NCBI GenBank assembly: GCA_013368375.1 | Contig: JAACJP010000004.1 | Span: forward strand, 1,550,001 to 1,614,000 | Direction: 5' to 3' | Length of the DNA: 64,000 nt | Source of the DNA: Tricholomella constricta | Taxonomy: Eukaryota > Basidiomycota > Agaricomycetes > Agaricales > Lyophyllaceae | Part shown: positions 34,001 to 45,836 of the stretch, in pieces | How the letters are laid out: the number at the start of each line of letters is the position of its first letter | Position numbering within the stretch: the first letter of the stretch is position 1 | The notes under the pieces: generated by a model | What the model saw: only the letters and a program-made list of their open reading frames with translations | Told to the model about the DNA's origin: nothing | The model's database searches: none | Position numbers and translations under genes: made by a program

Positions 34001-37000
34001 CTAGGTCGATGGCTTCAACTGGTTGTGCAACAATTGGTGGACGCATCAGCATTGTATCCTTGCTGACGAAATGGGATTGGTGAGTGGATCATTCACTTGA
34101 GCAGTAATGCAAGTAATTGACCTTTCTTATTACAGGGAAAGACAGTCCAAGTTGCCACTTTCCTGGGCAATATTGCCGCGAAATTCAACGCCTTTCCAGC
34201 TCTCGTTGTTGTCCCAAATTCGACCATCACAAACTGGGTCAGAGAATTTGAGCGTTGGGCCCCCAAGCTCAGGGTTGTCCCCTTTTACGGTGAAGCAAAA
34301 GCGCGCGATGTTATCAAGAAATTTGAGTTGTATCATGAAGCGAAGCGTCCCGGTGAAACTGGAGCAAAGTTCCATGTTCTCATTACCACGTACGAAGCGT
34401 TACTGAACCAGAAGGACTTCACACCTGTTTTCAAGAATCAGCCCCGATGGGAGGTGAGAACTCCATTTCCCCATCTTCTGACACCGTCAGTGACAATTTT
34501 TGTTAGGTGCTCGTGATCGATGAGGGACAGCGACGTACTATTTCCTCTTAGTTCCTCGGTGGTGCTATGTCTGATTCATAGTTCATTTTTTTAGTGAAAA
34601 GCGATAGCAGTCTTCTTTTCAGGCGTCTAAATGAAATCAACAGCATCCATCGAGTAATTATGACTGGCGTGAGTGCCGAGGACATTTTTCTGCGGATACT
34701 TACTGATCCACCACAGACACCTCTGAACAACAATATTCGAGAATTGTTCAATCTCATGAATTTCCTCGACCCTAACGAATGGGACGACCTCGAAGGCCTC
34801 GAGAAGGAGCACGAAGAGCTGACCGAAGACCTCGTGAAACAATTGCACAACAGACTGCGACCTTATTTCTTACGACGGCTCAAGAGTGAGGTCCTTCAAC
34901 TTCCGCCGAAGGTAAGACCTGTCCATTTTTTTGATACCGTCGATAATGACCTTTTTCTTCTCTAGAATGAGGTCATTGTTCCCGTGTCCATGGCACCCCT
35001 TCAGAAGGAAGTGTATCGGTCCATCTTGAGTCAGTGTTAAGTAACCGCCTTCTTCTAGTACTCACATGGCTCTAGGTCACAATCTTGAGCTGTTGACCGG
35101 TTTAACGCAGCAATCATCGAAGCCGAGTAGTGGGCCATCAAAAGGACGGATTAATAACGTTCTCATGGAGTTACGAAAGTGTGTGAGATCGCATCTTTTA
35201 TTTTGCTCTTCTCATCTTGTATTTAGATGTCTACAGCATCCGTACCTCAATGCTGAGGACATCGAACCCCGAGGACTTTCCCCTCAAGAGACTCACGAGA
35301 AGTTGATCGATGGGAGCGCGAAATTACGGTTGCTGAAGTCTCTACTCCCTAGGCTTAAAGAACGCGGACACCGCGTGCTACTTTTCAGCCAGGTACGTCG
35401 CCGTTTGTTACTCTGTGTTTCACCAATATTTCTATATACTGTCCAGTTCGTCATCGCCCTTAATGTGATTGAAGATTTTCTTGTCGGCGAGGGACATAAG
35501 TATCTTCGATTGGTATGTATTTTAACATCTCACGCATGCCCTCGATTGAATGTCAAGTAGGATGGTAACACGAAAGGCAGTGAGCGGCAGAAGGGCATGG
35601 ACGAATTCAATAAACCTGGCTCAGATATGTTTATCTATCTCTTGACAACTCGCGCTGGCGTACGTTCATACAACAAGTTCTTTCGATTCAGCATGGCCCA
35701 TCTCATGTTCTATTACAGGGCGTCGGCATCAATCTCTTCGTAGGTCTTTCCTAAACATGATAGGACTCTGGACTGATTTATATGGCGCAGAGTGCAGACA
35801 CAGTGATCATATTCGATCCGGATTTCAACCCCCACCAGGTCTGTCACTTTTGAATTGCTTTCGTGATGAACGAGCTCTTGAACTCCTGTTTCTAGGATCT
35901 ACAAGTAAGGAGCCTATTCATCTATCTACTGAGCGCTTCAGCTGATGTCGGGCAAGGCCATTGCGAGAGCGTACAGATATGGACAGCAAAAGACCTGCCT
36001 TGTTTTCAAACTGATGGTCAAAGACTCGGCAGAAGGTCAGTCCGATGCACCTTCTCCGAAAGACATCAATTTACACGCCATAGAGCGCATCGTGCAAGTC
36101 GGAAAGAAGAAATTGGTTTTGGACCATCTCATCGTTCAGAAAATGGACGAGGAAGATTCAGCAGGAGAAGACGTTCAGTCCATTCTCACCTATGGTGCAC
36201 AAACCCTGTTTGGCGCAGAACAAACCTCGCGGGATATCATTTGTACGTGACGCCGCCCAATACTTCTCATGCCCAAATAAAAAATCTTTCAAGATACGGA
36301 TAACGATGTCGAGAAACTCATTGAGAAAACGGAGAAGGAGGGCGAGGAACAAGAGGAGGTCAAGGAGGGCATGTCATTTGCCTTCGCCAAAGTGTGGGCT
36401 GCAGATAAGGACTCCCTGGAAGAGGTGGAGGATATTGACCAGGGCGATTCATGGGCGCAAACACTCCAGAAAATCACCTTAGAGCGTGACAAAACCAGAA
36501 GTGAGGAAGTGGCACTTTCGGGACGTGGTGTAAAGCGTCGAGCCGCGGCAATTCCCAAGGTAAATTTTATCGGCTCATTGTTTCGGCAATGTGCTCAAGA
36601 TTCAACCAAGCCCAACGCCTATCGGGAAGAGCCTCTAACGGCAAACCTCAAGAAGCTGCCCAGTACAGCAACGTCTGTGGTTTCGGACGGTTCGGGTTAC
36701 ATTATTTCTGATATTGAGTCGGACGAGGAGGGCGATGTGTCGAACAGTGAAACGGAGGACAGGTCGTTTGAACCTCTGCAACCAAAGTCAAAAGCGAAGT
36801 CTGCCGGGCCATTGACAAGTCGACCATTGAATGGCCCCCTGTCTGCCATTCATAATTCAAGATCTCACAACATCCAGTACTGTGGACTCTGCGGGGGCAG
36901 GCATGGCGATGGTCCTGGAGAATGTGTCATGACGGAGCGCTCTGAAAATCTAGCTGAATTTCGTGAAATGCTTCTCCTACACGCCGACGATGAACCTTGG

Positions 37001-37758
37001 GAACGAAGGGTATGTTATATCCGTTCACACCACCCTTGACCTTTCAAAAAATTACATCTTTCATCTACTTCAGACGGCTGCCATCGAAGCCATTGACCGT
37101 ACCCTGCATCAGCGTGGGCACATAAATCTCATTGCAGGGCAGCCACTACATCCCCTTCGAAAATCAGGAAGTCTCGTTGTTCAGCCTAACGATGTTGTTC
37201 GTCCCGCTCCTGTCGTCCAGCCCAGTCCCATGGTCCAACCGCGGGTCATTCCTGCCCACAACATCAGTCGAAAGACGACAGGTGGTCCCATCGCAGGTCC
37301 TTCGAGCGCAGCACAGGCTGACCCATCAAATGTTGCTTCGAAAGAACATACAAAGCATCGACCGACCGCATCGTTCAGCAAAGCTATACAGCAAGCAACA
37401 AATGCTGTTGCGGGCCCGTCTAAACGCCCCGCATCTCCGACAATAGCAGAGCAGGCGAAACCGAAAAAGATCAAGACCTCCGTCTCTTCGTTACCTTGTC
37501 CAGTCTGTGAACGATCCCCCCATCATCTGGTCAAGGACTGTCCCATCGTAGCTGAAGGCACTCGAAGGTTAGCTCTTTCTTTTATACGCAGGGTTTGCTG
37601 ATTTCTCGTTTAGTATCACCGAACAGATTATACGACTAGAAAACAATCCTGACCCTACTGCTGCTGCTACAGTCCGAGCATTGCGCAAACTTCTCTCGAG
37701 ACAAATGAGGAAGGAAAAAGCTGATGCGGACGTCATTCGCATTGAAATTAGTGATTAG
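31030..37758 (+). CDS. Mit1-like CHD-type SNF2 chromatin remodeller
   Basis: Domain order: an acidic, basic-rich N-terminus; PHD-like Cys/His cluster (CEKCHKAP, then CLKCPVVAHWRCMAS built across an intron, then CIKGGFCMGC near 32640); a chromodomain-like EYLIKWLDRSYRRVQWVPHM; and a second chromo-like FIKWNDLGYDEATWDSP. Then the SNF2 ATPase follows: LADEMGLGKTVQVATF (motif I), VIDEGQRLK (motif II, DEGQ instead of DEAH), MTGTPLNNNIRELF, FLRRLKSEVLQLPPK. The helicase-C half has LLFSQFVIALNVIEDFL, LTTRAGGVGINLFSADTV and the R-x-x-R-like ARAYRYGQQK. The C-terminus has CGLCGGRHGDGPGEC and a CPVCERSPHHLVKDC knuckle. This matches Mit1, the remodeller of the SHREC silencing complex, which positions nucleosomes in heterochromatin. 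Over fifteen short introns; the model between 34500 and 35950 is only partly resolved. A general CHD3-type factor is the alternative. Confidence 0.88.
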
Positions 37759-37915
37759 TCCCATATTTAAGTACATTGCATTTTACCCTCTAGTATTACA
37801 GCACAGCACATATTCAGTATGTTGGTATCGTAGGATTTCGAGGTACTCTGGCGTAGAGTCGTAGACGACAAGCAAGACCATTTTTATATCCCCCGAAATC
37901 AGTATTTGTTCCAGA

Positions 37916-39064
37916 ATGATGGAAACCAGTGATGTTTGGGATGACCACGCCATACAAACACCAGCACGTTGTCGTTTGGGAGGCATGAATTATACCACTC
38001 CAGGCGCTTCTTTGCCCACCCCGCTGAAGCGTAATCGACCTGCAGAACCCTTGGGCCACATACCGCCATTACCTAAAGTCACCAGCGACCTCATTCTCCA
38101 AGTATGTACTCACATTTCATTGCGGAGATCGACCGGTGGTCCTGAGGACTATGGGGACAACGAACGACTCACTCAACTGGGAATGATGGCCCTTGACGCT
38201 ACAGTGACTTATGCACTGTTCAACAAGAGGCCTATATTACGAACATCGGAGATCTGTGTAAGTGGCGGCAAAGATGCTGATGATGAACTAAACATGCAAC
38301 TTCAAAGGGCAGGTTCAACGGGAGCAAGTGCTCTCAGACGCCAACATCGATAAATGGGTGACGATGTACAACATGCGACAGAAGATTCGCTGTCATCCCG
38401 ATGTTTTTGCCACACTGAGGACTCCGAAGGTGCTTATTGCGCGCGAGTACGGTTTTGGGAATTCCTTGACAATTTGACAAATTTGCAGGAGACACGATCT
38501 CTGTTCTGTGCTTATCTGGGGGGAGTGTACATAGAACATGGAATCGAGACGGTGCAGGAGTGGATAAGCCACCTCTTGCTTGGTGAAGACAACTCGTCGG
38601 TGGCACCTGGGCGTGAAGTGGCCCAGCCCATCGAAGCGCCGCCATCAAAGAAGGCGAAGAGCGAGCAACCACCCCCGTATCATGCGCCCCCGATCTTTTT
38701 CGCGTCACAGCCCCCGCCATCGCCACCTAGGCAGAGACATACTCCGCCCCACATGACGCTCCCGAACCCCCTGGCTCCCGCACAACCTAGTCTGCCATTC
38801 CTGCCATTGTTCAATCAAACTGCAACGCAAAGGCGCGTGACGGTGGAATACCCGGCTGAATTTAGTGGGCCGCCGCACGCAGGGCGATGGAGTGTGCGTT
38901 GCATAGGTACGCCATACGTTTTCTGTTCCGTGTGTTGTACGTGATGTTTTGTACGTTGTGTTGCAGTCAATGGGATTCAGAAGGGCGTAGGCACGGGCAG
39001 TAGCAAGCAGATCGCGAAAGAGGAGGCAGCTAGACAGGCTTATTATGCAATGGGATGGACTTGA
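37916..39064 (+). CDS. RNase III-fold plus dsRBD protein, catalytic residues absent
   Basis: Exons 37916-38257, 38313-38429, 38489-38906 and 38967-39064 sum to 324 codons plus stop. An RNase III-like domain is shown by LILQVCTHISLRRS, the signature-position block DNERLTQLGMMALDATV and DANIDKWVTMYNMRQKIRC. It ends with ETRSLFCAYLGGVYIEHG. After a Pro-rich linker a double-stranded RNA-binding domain ends the protein (GTGSSKQIAKEEAARQAYYA). In active RNase III the signature reads with an acidic residue after E/R-L and an Asp after L-G; here these are Thr and Met. The D-x-x-E pair before the A-x-x-G-A-x-Y block is Ser and Cys. So it probably binds, but does not cut, dsRNA. It could alternatively be a relative of the mitochondrial-ribosome RNase III-like proteins (mL44 type). 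Confidence 0.8.
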
Positions 39065-39254
39065 AGTGGTTATCTGTGTTTGTACATATTAATACTAGGA
39101 GGTGTACTATTATTATGCTGCTGAGTAATAAGGCCAGCGCTCGTCAGTTTTGCTGACAGAGACGATCACGTGTTTGCACTCATATGGGGGGGGTCGTTGG
39201 CCGCAATCTTCCTGTCGAAGTCGACGACGAGCAGCGCCCGTTCGCGCTGTCTGT

Positions 39255-42200
39255 ATGGCTGCCCAAAGTGCCTCCGGGCCATCATCCATGTCGTCGCTCT
39301 CTTTACCGCCTAGATTCAGCCAGCCCAATCACATAGACCTGACGCAGGAGGAGGACGACCCGAATGACCACTACAGCTCGCAGCATTACTCGAAACGCGC
39401 GCGCATGGATCGTTCTCCTTCGCGATCGGATTCACCGAACGGGCAGGGCGCCTTTCATTCGCAGAGCATGCCGCTGCCCGCCCATTCCAGTCCATCGACG
39501 TCCCACGCGTCAAACCATGCCATCTATCGCCCCGCCTTTGCTGGTCCTTCAAGTTTCTTTGTTCCTCGCCACGCCCTTACGCCACCGACCCCGCCACATA
39601 TACCCTCATCGTTCGCGCCCCCAGCATCTCCTCGCCCTCCAACCCACGCGTCGTCTAGTCGTCAAGTTATAGATCTCACTGGTTCGCCCTCGCCTCCTCC
39701 ATCCCTTCAGCCAAAACAGTCGATCACACCCACACTACCATCCACCTCCAATTTACCACCCGAACTTTCCCCGAAAACCCCTGTATGCATCGGACAGCTC
39801 ACTGTGACCGCCCTCGTACTTTACCCGGTTCCCTACCTGCGCCCCCAAGATCCCTCCAGTGAATCTGAGTGGGCACTTGTGAGACTTCAGTACGAACACA
39901 ACCCTCATAAACCCGGTGGCTCAGAGACAATTCACATCAAGGCACCACACACGCGGGGTCTGAACGGAGAGCCCATATCCGGCGATGCCTTTGGAGTCGT
40001 CGAGCAGAAAGTTGCCACTGCAATCGGTCCCATGCTAGGCAAGGGACTGATTCGTGTCGATGCAAAAGTGCGGAAAGGGCCACCCAACGTAGGATTCCCT
40101 GTTTCTGTCATTTCGTTGCATCTCGTTTATTCTCACTTTTCAAAGCTTCCCATTCTTCCACTTCAAATGCTTGTCTACACCCCCAAAGGAAATATACCTG
40201 TTGTCGGAAATTATCTGCGCCAGTGCGGCCTTCTCCTTGACCACCCGACACTGCCTTTCGATCCTAATCGACTCGCTAATTATCATTATCACAACCCACA
40301 CGATCCGCCACTGGGAGGCCACAACCGCGCGATCATGGCATCTAACCGAATAGGATATGGGCCCGCCGGTAACAACAACTCGCGTTGGACTACCCCGACC
40401 ATGACAGGGAAGAGTGTCGAGGTGCAGAGAAGTCAAGTAGACGAGTTGTTCAAGAGTTTGAAAGATGGAGATGAGTTGATCGAAACGGAGCCTGGTGCGT
40501 TGCGTGCAAGCTTGTTGGCTTTACATCACTGACCGCGCAGCACAGCTCCAGAGGTCGCAACAAGGCTGTACCCCCATCAGAAGAAAGCTTTGACATTTTT
40601 GCTCGAACGGGAACGCGAGAGGCCTGGCGCTGACGGAAAGTTTTCCTCGCTATGGCAATTTCGCACAAACTCGTTATCCCATCGAGTTTCCTGGTTTCAT
40701 ATTGTCACACAGAAAGAAATTTTTGAAGAGCCTATCGAGACAAAGGGTGCCATTCTGGCAGATGATGTGCGCCATATTTTCTTCCTTCTATGCAAGTATA
40801 CTCATAGAATTCCCTTCAGATGGGTCTCGGAAAAACGATCACCTGCGTATCGCTAATCGCAGCGACCCTTGCTTCCTCTAAGGCATTCGCAGCGGCACCT
40901 TTAGAAATACTCGCGCCCCCTCCGCGAAGCTGTGATACTGTGGACGCCAGTCACTTCGCTGGAAGCGTTTGGGGTATGCCTAGCCCTGATGCCGGCATGT
41001 CACAGAAGGAGAAAGCCAAGAATTCGAAGACCCTGGATAAGCTGGAGGCGGAGTATGCTCGTGCTTCGCGGATCAAAGCAAAGAGTCGCGCGACCCTCAT
41101 CATATGTCCCCTCTCGACAGTGTCGAACTGGGAAGATCAATTCAGAGAACACTGGAAAGGTGAGGTGACTGTGTTTGGCGGCAGCGGTGGTACCTGCATA
41201 CCGCCCACACCCTCCCAGTCGATATCACAGCTGAGTCTCTCCTTGACCTCCATGGATGTTGATCCCGAGGTCAAGCCACCCGTACGAGTCCGCTCAGGCA
41301 CACCACTCAGGGTGTATATCTATCATGGCAACGCTCGCAGGCCGGATCCTGCCTTCCTTGCCGACTTTGATGCTGTCATCACGACCTTCGCCACCCTTGC
41401 TTCCGAATTCTCGAAGCAAAACAGATGTGTGGCCAGCGCGGAAGATGATGAGGATGAAGGTGGTAGCAGTGATGGTGCAGGCGGGGTCGACGTTGACGAG
41501 CAAGGCAATCAGGTCTTGAGGCTACCCAAAGCCAAGAAAGGCAGCTTGAAGCGGAAAAAGTCTGCGGCATTAGTTGGAAATGGCAGCGGTGAGGCGGCTA
41601 GCGCTCTACAAAGCATTCATTGGTTCCGTGTTGTGCTCGATGAAGCGCAGTAAGTTATGAATTGGGCTTGGCTCGCGATTTCCTGAACAATTAATTGCTC
41701 TGAATAGTTCAATCAAAGAAACTGGTACTGTCGGCAGTCGCGCCTCTTGCGATCTGATGGCCGATCGTCGGTTATGTCTGACGGGTACACCTGTGCAGAA
41801 CAAACTGGACGACGTCTTTGCGCTCATCAAGTTTCTCCGTCTGGATCCGTTCGATGACAAGAACGTTTGGACAGAATTCATCGGCAGTCCCGTGAAATTT
41901 GGCCAAGCTTTGGGCGTTGCGCGCCTTCAGACGATAATGAAGTGTATCACGCTCCGTCGAACCAAGGAGACGAAAACGCAGGACGGCAAGAAGATTCTCG
42001 CGCTACCTCCTAGACGAGACGAACTGCGCTATCTCAAGTTCGACCCTGAGGAGCAGGCGATCTACGACCAATTCTTCAATGAATCCAAGGCCGAGTTCAC
42101 AGAGATGTCGACGAAAAACGAGGTCATGAAGAATTACGTCGGCATTCTTCAGAAGATCCTGCGGCTTCGGCAAATCTGTGATCATTTCGAGCTTGTGAAA

Positions 42201-43555
42201 GGAAAAGGTCCTGGTGAAATAGATCAATCTTCGGATCCTGCTGCCTCCTACGAAGATATAGTCGCCGATATATCCAAGGACGGCTTGAATGCCGCCCGCG
42301 CGGCGGCGATATTCGCCATCTTACGAGAATCGGCAACGACTCAATGTGTGGAATGTGGAGGGGAGCTCTGCATGGCTGCCGAACCCCAGGGTGACGTCGA
42401 TCTTGATGCGCCCTCCTCGTCAAAACGAGGACGGAAAGGCAAAGGCACTGCTTCTCGAGCGTCCACTCGCGCCAGCAGCCCGACTACGCCGCGCCCCATC
42501 TTGACCCGCTGCCAACACCTTTTCTGTCTGGAGTGCTATCGCAACTCGATATGTCCTGGATGGCCCAACGTCACGCCTGATACTCGACGCTCGTGCTCTG
42601 CTTGCCAGACTGGTCTGACACCATCCGATGCTGTCGAGATTAAGCCTGAGCCTTCCTTGGATGCGACGTCTTCCAAAAAAAAGCCACAGAAACGTGAAAA
42701 GAGGCAAAAGGGCGCGCCGCTCCAAAATTTTCATCCGTCCACCAAGGTTAAGGCACTGCTCGGTGACCTTGTTCTGTTCTCACGGGGAAACCCTTACTCG
42801 GCAAACTACGATCCATCTTCCATCGAAGTTCAGATGATCGATGACCAAGGAAATCAAGTAGACGATGGCGTAGTGAAAACCGTTGTTTTGTGAGTGACGA
42901 ACACAGCGCCTACATTAAAAGATATCCTTATTTATATATCATTTTTTTAGTTCGCAGTGGACTAGTATGCTTGATAAGTGAGCTTAGTATCTTGGTAACA
43001 TGAGAGTTCAGACTCATCTCTCACAGGATCGAGGACGCCTTGGAGGCTGCGGGCATTCGATACGATCGGCTAGATGGCACGATGAAACGCGATGACAGAA
43101 CACGAGCCATGGATGCCTTGAAGCATGATGCAGGTTGTGAAGTCCTCTTGGTCAGCTTGAAGGCAGGAGGCGTCGGCTTGAACCTCACCGCTGCCCAGCG
43201 GGTATATCTGATGGATCCCTACTGGTATGAAGTTTCTAATTAGCCCTAGCGGCACGTTTGAGCTGAAGTATCCGCAGGAATCCGGCGGTTGAGAACCAAG
43301 CAGTAGATCGTATTGTGGGTGCAATACTTGGAACCCTTTGCAATACCTCCTAACACGGAATCATAGCATCGTTTAGGGCAGACGCGGCCCGTTACTACTG
43401 TGAAGTTGATCATCGAGAATTCCATAGAAGCCCGTCTTCTGGAAGTGCAAAGGAAAAAGACTGAATTAGCCAACATGACGCTTGGCCAAAACTTCACCAA
43501 GGCAGAGTTGTTGCAGCGTAGGATGGAGGAGCTTAATCAGTTGTTCGGTCCATAG
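39255..43555 (+). CDS. Rad5/HLTF-like SNF2 ATPase with RING finger
   Basis: ATG 39255 (MAAQSASGPSSMSS) is preferred over the upstream frame because the earlier part is compositionally unlike coding sequence. An Asp/Ser/Pro-rich N-terminus contains NHIDLTQEEDD and is followed by a region placed where HIRAN domains sit (about residues 180-330, only weakly similar). The SNF2 core follows: RLYPHQKKALTFLLERE, then GAILADDMGLGKTITCVSLI, STVSNWEDQFREHW, DEAH reconstructed over an intron (GAA GCG CA / T), and CLTGTPVQNKLDDVFALIKF. A RING finger interrupts the lobes (CVECGGELC ... CQHLFCLECYRNSIC ... CSACQ), then DRLDGTMKRDDRTRAMDAL, LVSLKAGGVGLNLTAAQRVY and HRLGQTRPVTTVKL. This architecture marks Rad5/HLTF/SHPRH-type ubiquitin ligase translocases of post-replication repair. 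An acidic/Lys-rich insert at 41440-41600 extends lobe 1. Stop TAG at 43553-43555. Confidence 0.87.
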
Positions 43556-43701
43556 GCTCAAGGTATCATAGACATTTTATAGTATTACACTTAGTTCAAC
43601 ATCTTGGCCTCGATTACAATAATCACTATTATGTACTTCGATAGACTGCCGAAAAACAGGTTGGCGAGGAACGCAGCAGACAGTAGGCAGGCAATTTGTG
43701 A

Positions 43702-45680
43702 TTAGAACGCGAAATGTGCGGCATTCTTGCGGGATCCAAACAGATAGACTGGAGAAGGACGATAGAAAGTCAACGCAGGACTATCCGTGTACCATATGCG
43801 TACCTATGACTTGGCTCACAAAAAGCCCAATAGTAACTCCAGCGGCAACGGAAATCATGCGTAAAGCCAAAGAGAATCCGCCAGAGTATTGTTCTGCTGA
43901 GCTGTGGTACGTCTGCGTCAAACCACCTCCTTGCGCAATCCCAGACTGGAAATGAAAAACGTGAGCTGTGGCTCATAAAACAATGACAATCGTACGGGTA
44001 CTAAGAACAGAACGCCAGTCACCATTGACGTGAAAGCTGTTCCACGGACCACGCGTGAATAAATATTTCCAAGCGATCCAATGACGAAGGCGCCGGCTGC
44101 AGATACGATATCAGTTCTTCCCGGGAGGACGGTGCTTATTGCTCGATTTGCCGCATAGGCACAGCAGGAGAAGGAGACCATGACCAAGAGCTGCCACTGA
44201 TTCCAGGCCTGAAGGTTTGACAGAGAAGAGCACGTCGAATAGATTGGCACAAGAAAGAACAGGGTCCACCACGGCAAGGGTTGCTTGAACCAGGACCAAG
44301 AGGGATCGCGATTACAGCCTTTAAAAGAGTGAGGATGTGTGATATGAGAGAAACTCGGTATTCACCTTTAACAATGTTTATAAGTTCGCTGGAGTTACCT
44401 TGAGCCAGAGTGCCGCTAAGGGAAATCAAAGGTGTGGTCCCGTTGACCATGGTGAATTTACCATGGGTGTAAATCGTATCCTGTGGTGTGTTTCCGCGAT
44501 AATACGCATGACGAGCACGGCGATCCACGACGAGATAAAGGTCAGACCCGATAGTTAAGCCAAATCCCTGAGAGAACTAGATTCAGGTACGCGCTCGTTG
44601 GAAAATGCCAAATGGGCCTCACCAGAAACAGCGTATATATGATCGCATAAACGATCCTGACAGACCCGCAAAATATGTTTCTGGACATCAATTCCAGAGC
44701 GCTTGTCACTGTTACATTGCATGCAAGTGGTGTGGGCGAGGACGTGTAAATCTGACAGTTGTGACTTACACACAGTGAACCCCGGAAGAATGACGACCAC
44801 TCCAGCCGAAGATATTGCACTGTAGCAAAACAAATTTCCTGGGATACTGCTCAATCCTCTAGCCACAAACGCCACAATTATCGATACAGAAATCCTTGGA
44901 TACGGTCAGTTTTTAAACGGACAACGACCACAAAAGAGAAACAACCCACTCATAAACGTTCGCATACATGGAGCTTTTGTTAGCTGCATTTAGTCCAAGA
45001 TACTGTAAACAGCAAGCACACGCCCCGCTGATCCACATGTCGATAGGAGATCCACCAAATGACAAGACACAGATGATGGCAGCGCATACGAAGGCAAGAG
45101 AACAACGAGTAAGAAGGCGATATATAGGCGGGGACCGCAAGAGTTGCCTGAGAGCGTCGGTGCCAGCCTCGGCGCCCATATTATCGTGCAGCACGTCGCG
45201 ATAAATCATGTGAACTTTGTGTAGAGACGTCAATGCAATGCGGCCAGTGGCGCGAACAAAGTGAGTGCGAGTCGATCTCGTGTCCCCGTTTCTTATAGAC
45301 ACGATGACGATATTCGGTAGGTGGACAAATTCTTTTGGATTCCGAATAAGTTGTATATCAGGACCCTGGGGGTTCTACTAACCAGCTTGGGCGTCCAGAA
45401 TATCAGAGGCGGCTTTCAGCTGCGATTCTATTCGATGCGAAGGAGCCCCAAAGGAGAGCAAGGCTTTGGCAAGTTTCAAGATAAATTTCCGGCGTATTAT
45501 GACGTCTGATAATCGGTCAGAACGAGAGTGGCTCGCAGTCATAAACTAACCTTCGACGTTGTGCACGATTACTGCTGTAGAAGCCTTTGGGCGAAGGATA
45601 GAGCGAAGGGGAAGGAGAGTACTTGCAGCCGAAGGCCATCGTCTAGAATGAGTTCTTTGCGCTGTTTCGCTCTCCATCAT
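43702..45680 (-). CDS. Prm10/ThrE-like multi-pass membrane protein
   Basis: The fold matches the pheromone-regulated membrane protein 10 / threonine-serine exporter-like family (DUF1212 plus ThrE_2). A cytosolic N-terminal domain shows FILKLAKALLSFGAPSHRIE, QLKAASDILDAQAEF and NGDTRSTRTHFVRATGRI. It is followed by about ten hydrophobic segments, among them LAFVCAAIICVLSFGGSPID, VVVILPGFTV, SAAGAFVIGSLGNIYSR and ISVAAGVTIGLFVSQVI. The last exon is reached by a short intron; spliced, the protein ends in VYLFGSRKNAAHFAF with TAA at 43704-43702, which fits the family better than reading through to a stop at 43781. At least seven exons. ATG 45680 is the first in-frame ATG seen; additional 5' exons are possible. 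Transport substrate unknown in fungi. Convergent with the Rad5-like gene, 146 bp apart. Confidence 0.82.
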
Positions 45681-45836
45681 TGAAGCGTCGGTCTCTTGAA
45701 AGCGCAATACAAACCGGCTGCGAAAGACAGAATCCAAATTAGTCTTAGTACAGCCTAACCTCGTAATTACATAAGTAAGAGCTAGGAAAATCCTTCATAA
45801 TGACCATGGTCATATCGATATCATATCATACCCATA

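Noticed and set aside
34497..34620. Loss of the ATPase motif II His in the Mit1-like protein taken as a sign of inactivity
   Set aside because: Spliced sequence clearly reads D-E-G-Q-R-L-K. The two acidic residues needed for Mg-ATP hydrolysis are kept, and the final His varies among SNF2 families.
41630..41720. DEAQ variant motif II in the Rad5-like protein
   Set aside because: The apparent Gln comes from reading into the intron; splicing CA to T gives the normal DEAH.
43702..45680. Prm10/ThrE-like gene as a bacterial acquisition
   Set aside because: It has many typical short fungal introns and the family is widespread in fungi; no sign of recent transfer.
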